NCBI RefSeq assembly: GCF_900169065.1
Contig: NZ_FXZB01000011.1
Coordinates: forward strand, 82,116-146,115
Source of the DNA: Brevibacterium aurantiacum
Lineage (GTDB): Bacteria; Actinomycetota; Actinomycetes; Actinomycetales; Brevibacteriaceae
Direction of reading: 5' to 3'
Length of the DNA stretch: 64,000 nucleotides
Of this stretch, positions 63,890-64,000 are shown piece after piece. Each line of letters starts with the position of its first letter. Positions within the stretch are counted from its first letter, which is position 1. The notes below the pieces were generated by a model, which was not told the origin of the DNA, did no database searches, and worked only from the letters and a program-made list of their open reading frames with translations. Position numbers and translations under genes: made by a program.

Positions 63890-64000
63890 TGGGGGCCACC
63901 CGATCGTGCGGTTGGGGGCCACCGATATTGCCTGTGGGGGCCAGCAGCCGTGGACGTCGGGGCCACTGGCCGCCCATCAGCTCATCGTCACTGGTTCAAA
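63890..64000. mobile_element. Probable insertion-sequence end with periodic TGGGGGCCA repeats
   Basis: TGGGGGCCA occurs at 63890, 63913 and 63935 and a variant (CGGGGCCA) at 63957, spaced 22-23 bp. Repeated transposase sites at the tip are known for IS21-like elements. The repeats begin exactly where the MFS homology stops. The element runs off the window, so its transposase is not seen and the family is a guess. Confidence 0.55.

Overview
The window is high-GC, gene-dense bacterial chromosome. Lipoproteins, two DtxR/IdeR-type iron boxes, DUF664/DinB proteins, an ArfB-like rescue factor and many start codons placed 6-7 nt after a TANNNT -10 element (leaderless style) point to an actinomycete. 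From memory of gene content I would guess Brevibacterium or a close relative; that is inference. I saw no rRNA, tRNA or CRISPR array.

Layout. 1-4.2 kb: 3' truncated start of a secreted 2',3'-cyclic nucleotidase, a DUF368 membrane protein, a VOC/DinB pair, a thioesterase gene split by an in-frame TAA, and a GNAT acetyltransferase. 4.2-8.8 kb: LPXTG-anchored serine protease, then a META-lipoprotein/META/DUF808 cluster. 8.8-20.1 kb: FecCD-type siderophore importer with an iron box, SufE plus a rhodanese, hydrolase, SRPBCC, Nudix, a second siderophore-binding lipoprotein with its own iron box, an amino acid permease and an FMN alpha-hydroxyacid dehydrogenase. 20.2-25.7 kb: Fic protein, two-component pair, DedA, GGCT-like protein, ketopantoate reductase-like protein. 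25.8-30.0 kb: thiamine thiazole genes, thiE divergent from thiO-thiS-thiG-thiF with a TPP riboswitch between them. 30-35 kb: Mug glycosylase, thymidine kinase, PepSY lipoprotein, VOC, DinB and an ImmA-like protein without its zinc ligands. 35.1-39.4 kb: nucleoside hydrolase plus a complete ECF transporter (S, T and a fused ATPase with one dead and one live ATP site). 39.4-47.6 kb: small enzymes, a sugar kinase, an HxlR regulator with a reductase, and a gene carrying a 13-G tract that puts it out of frame.

47.6-50.7 kb holds the most interesting locus: CstA pyruvate/peptide transporter, a 101-residue protein ending in Cys-Cys-stop, and a cysteine-free ArsA/Get3-like ATPase, all tightly coupled. 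50.8-57.3 kb: an alanine dehydrogenase-like enzyme, three alpha/beta hydrolases (one lacking catalytic Ser and His), a BASS-family transporter and a LysR regulator. 57.4-59.5 kb: mesX-mesD, a folate-independent methionine synthase pair. 59.5-64 kb looks accessory: a PD-(D/E)XK-like protein with an altered active site, higBA toxin-antitoxin, an orphan GyrB-type ATPase domain, a zinc-ribbon protein and an MFS gene cut by what looks like an insertion-sequence end.

Across the whole window the exact 11-mer CGCCGAGGTGG occurs at least 15 times, in several reading frames and on both strands, which suggests a DNA-level signal.
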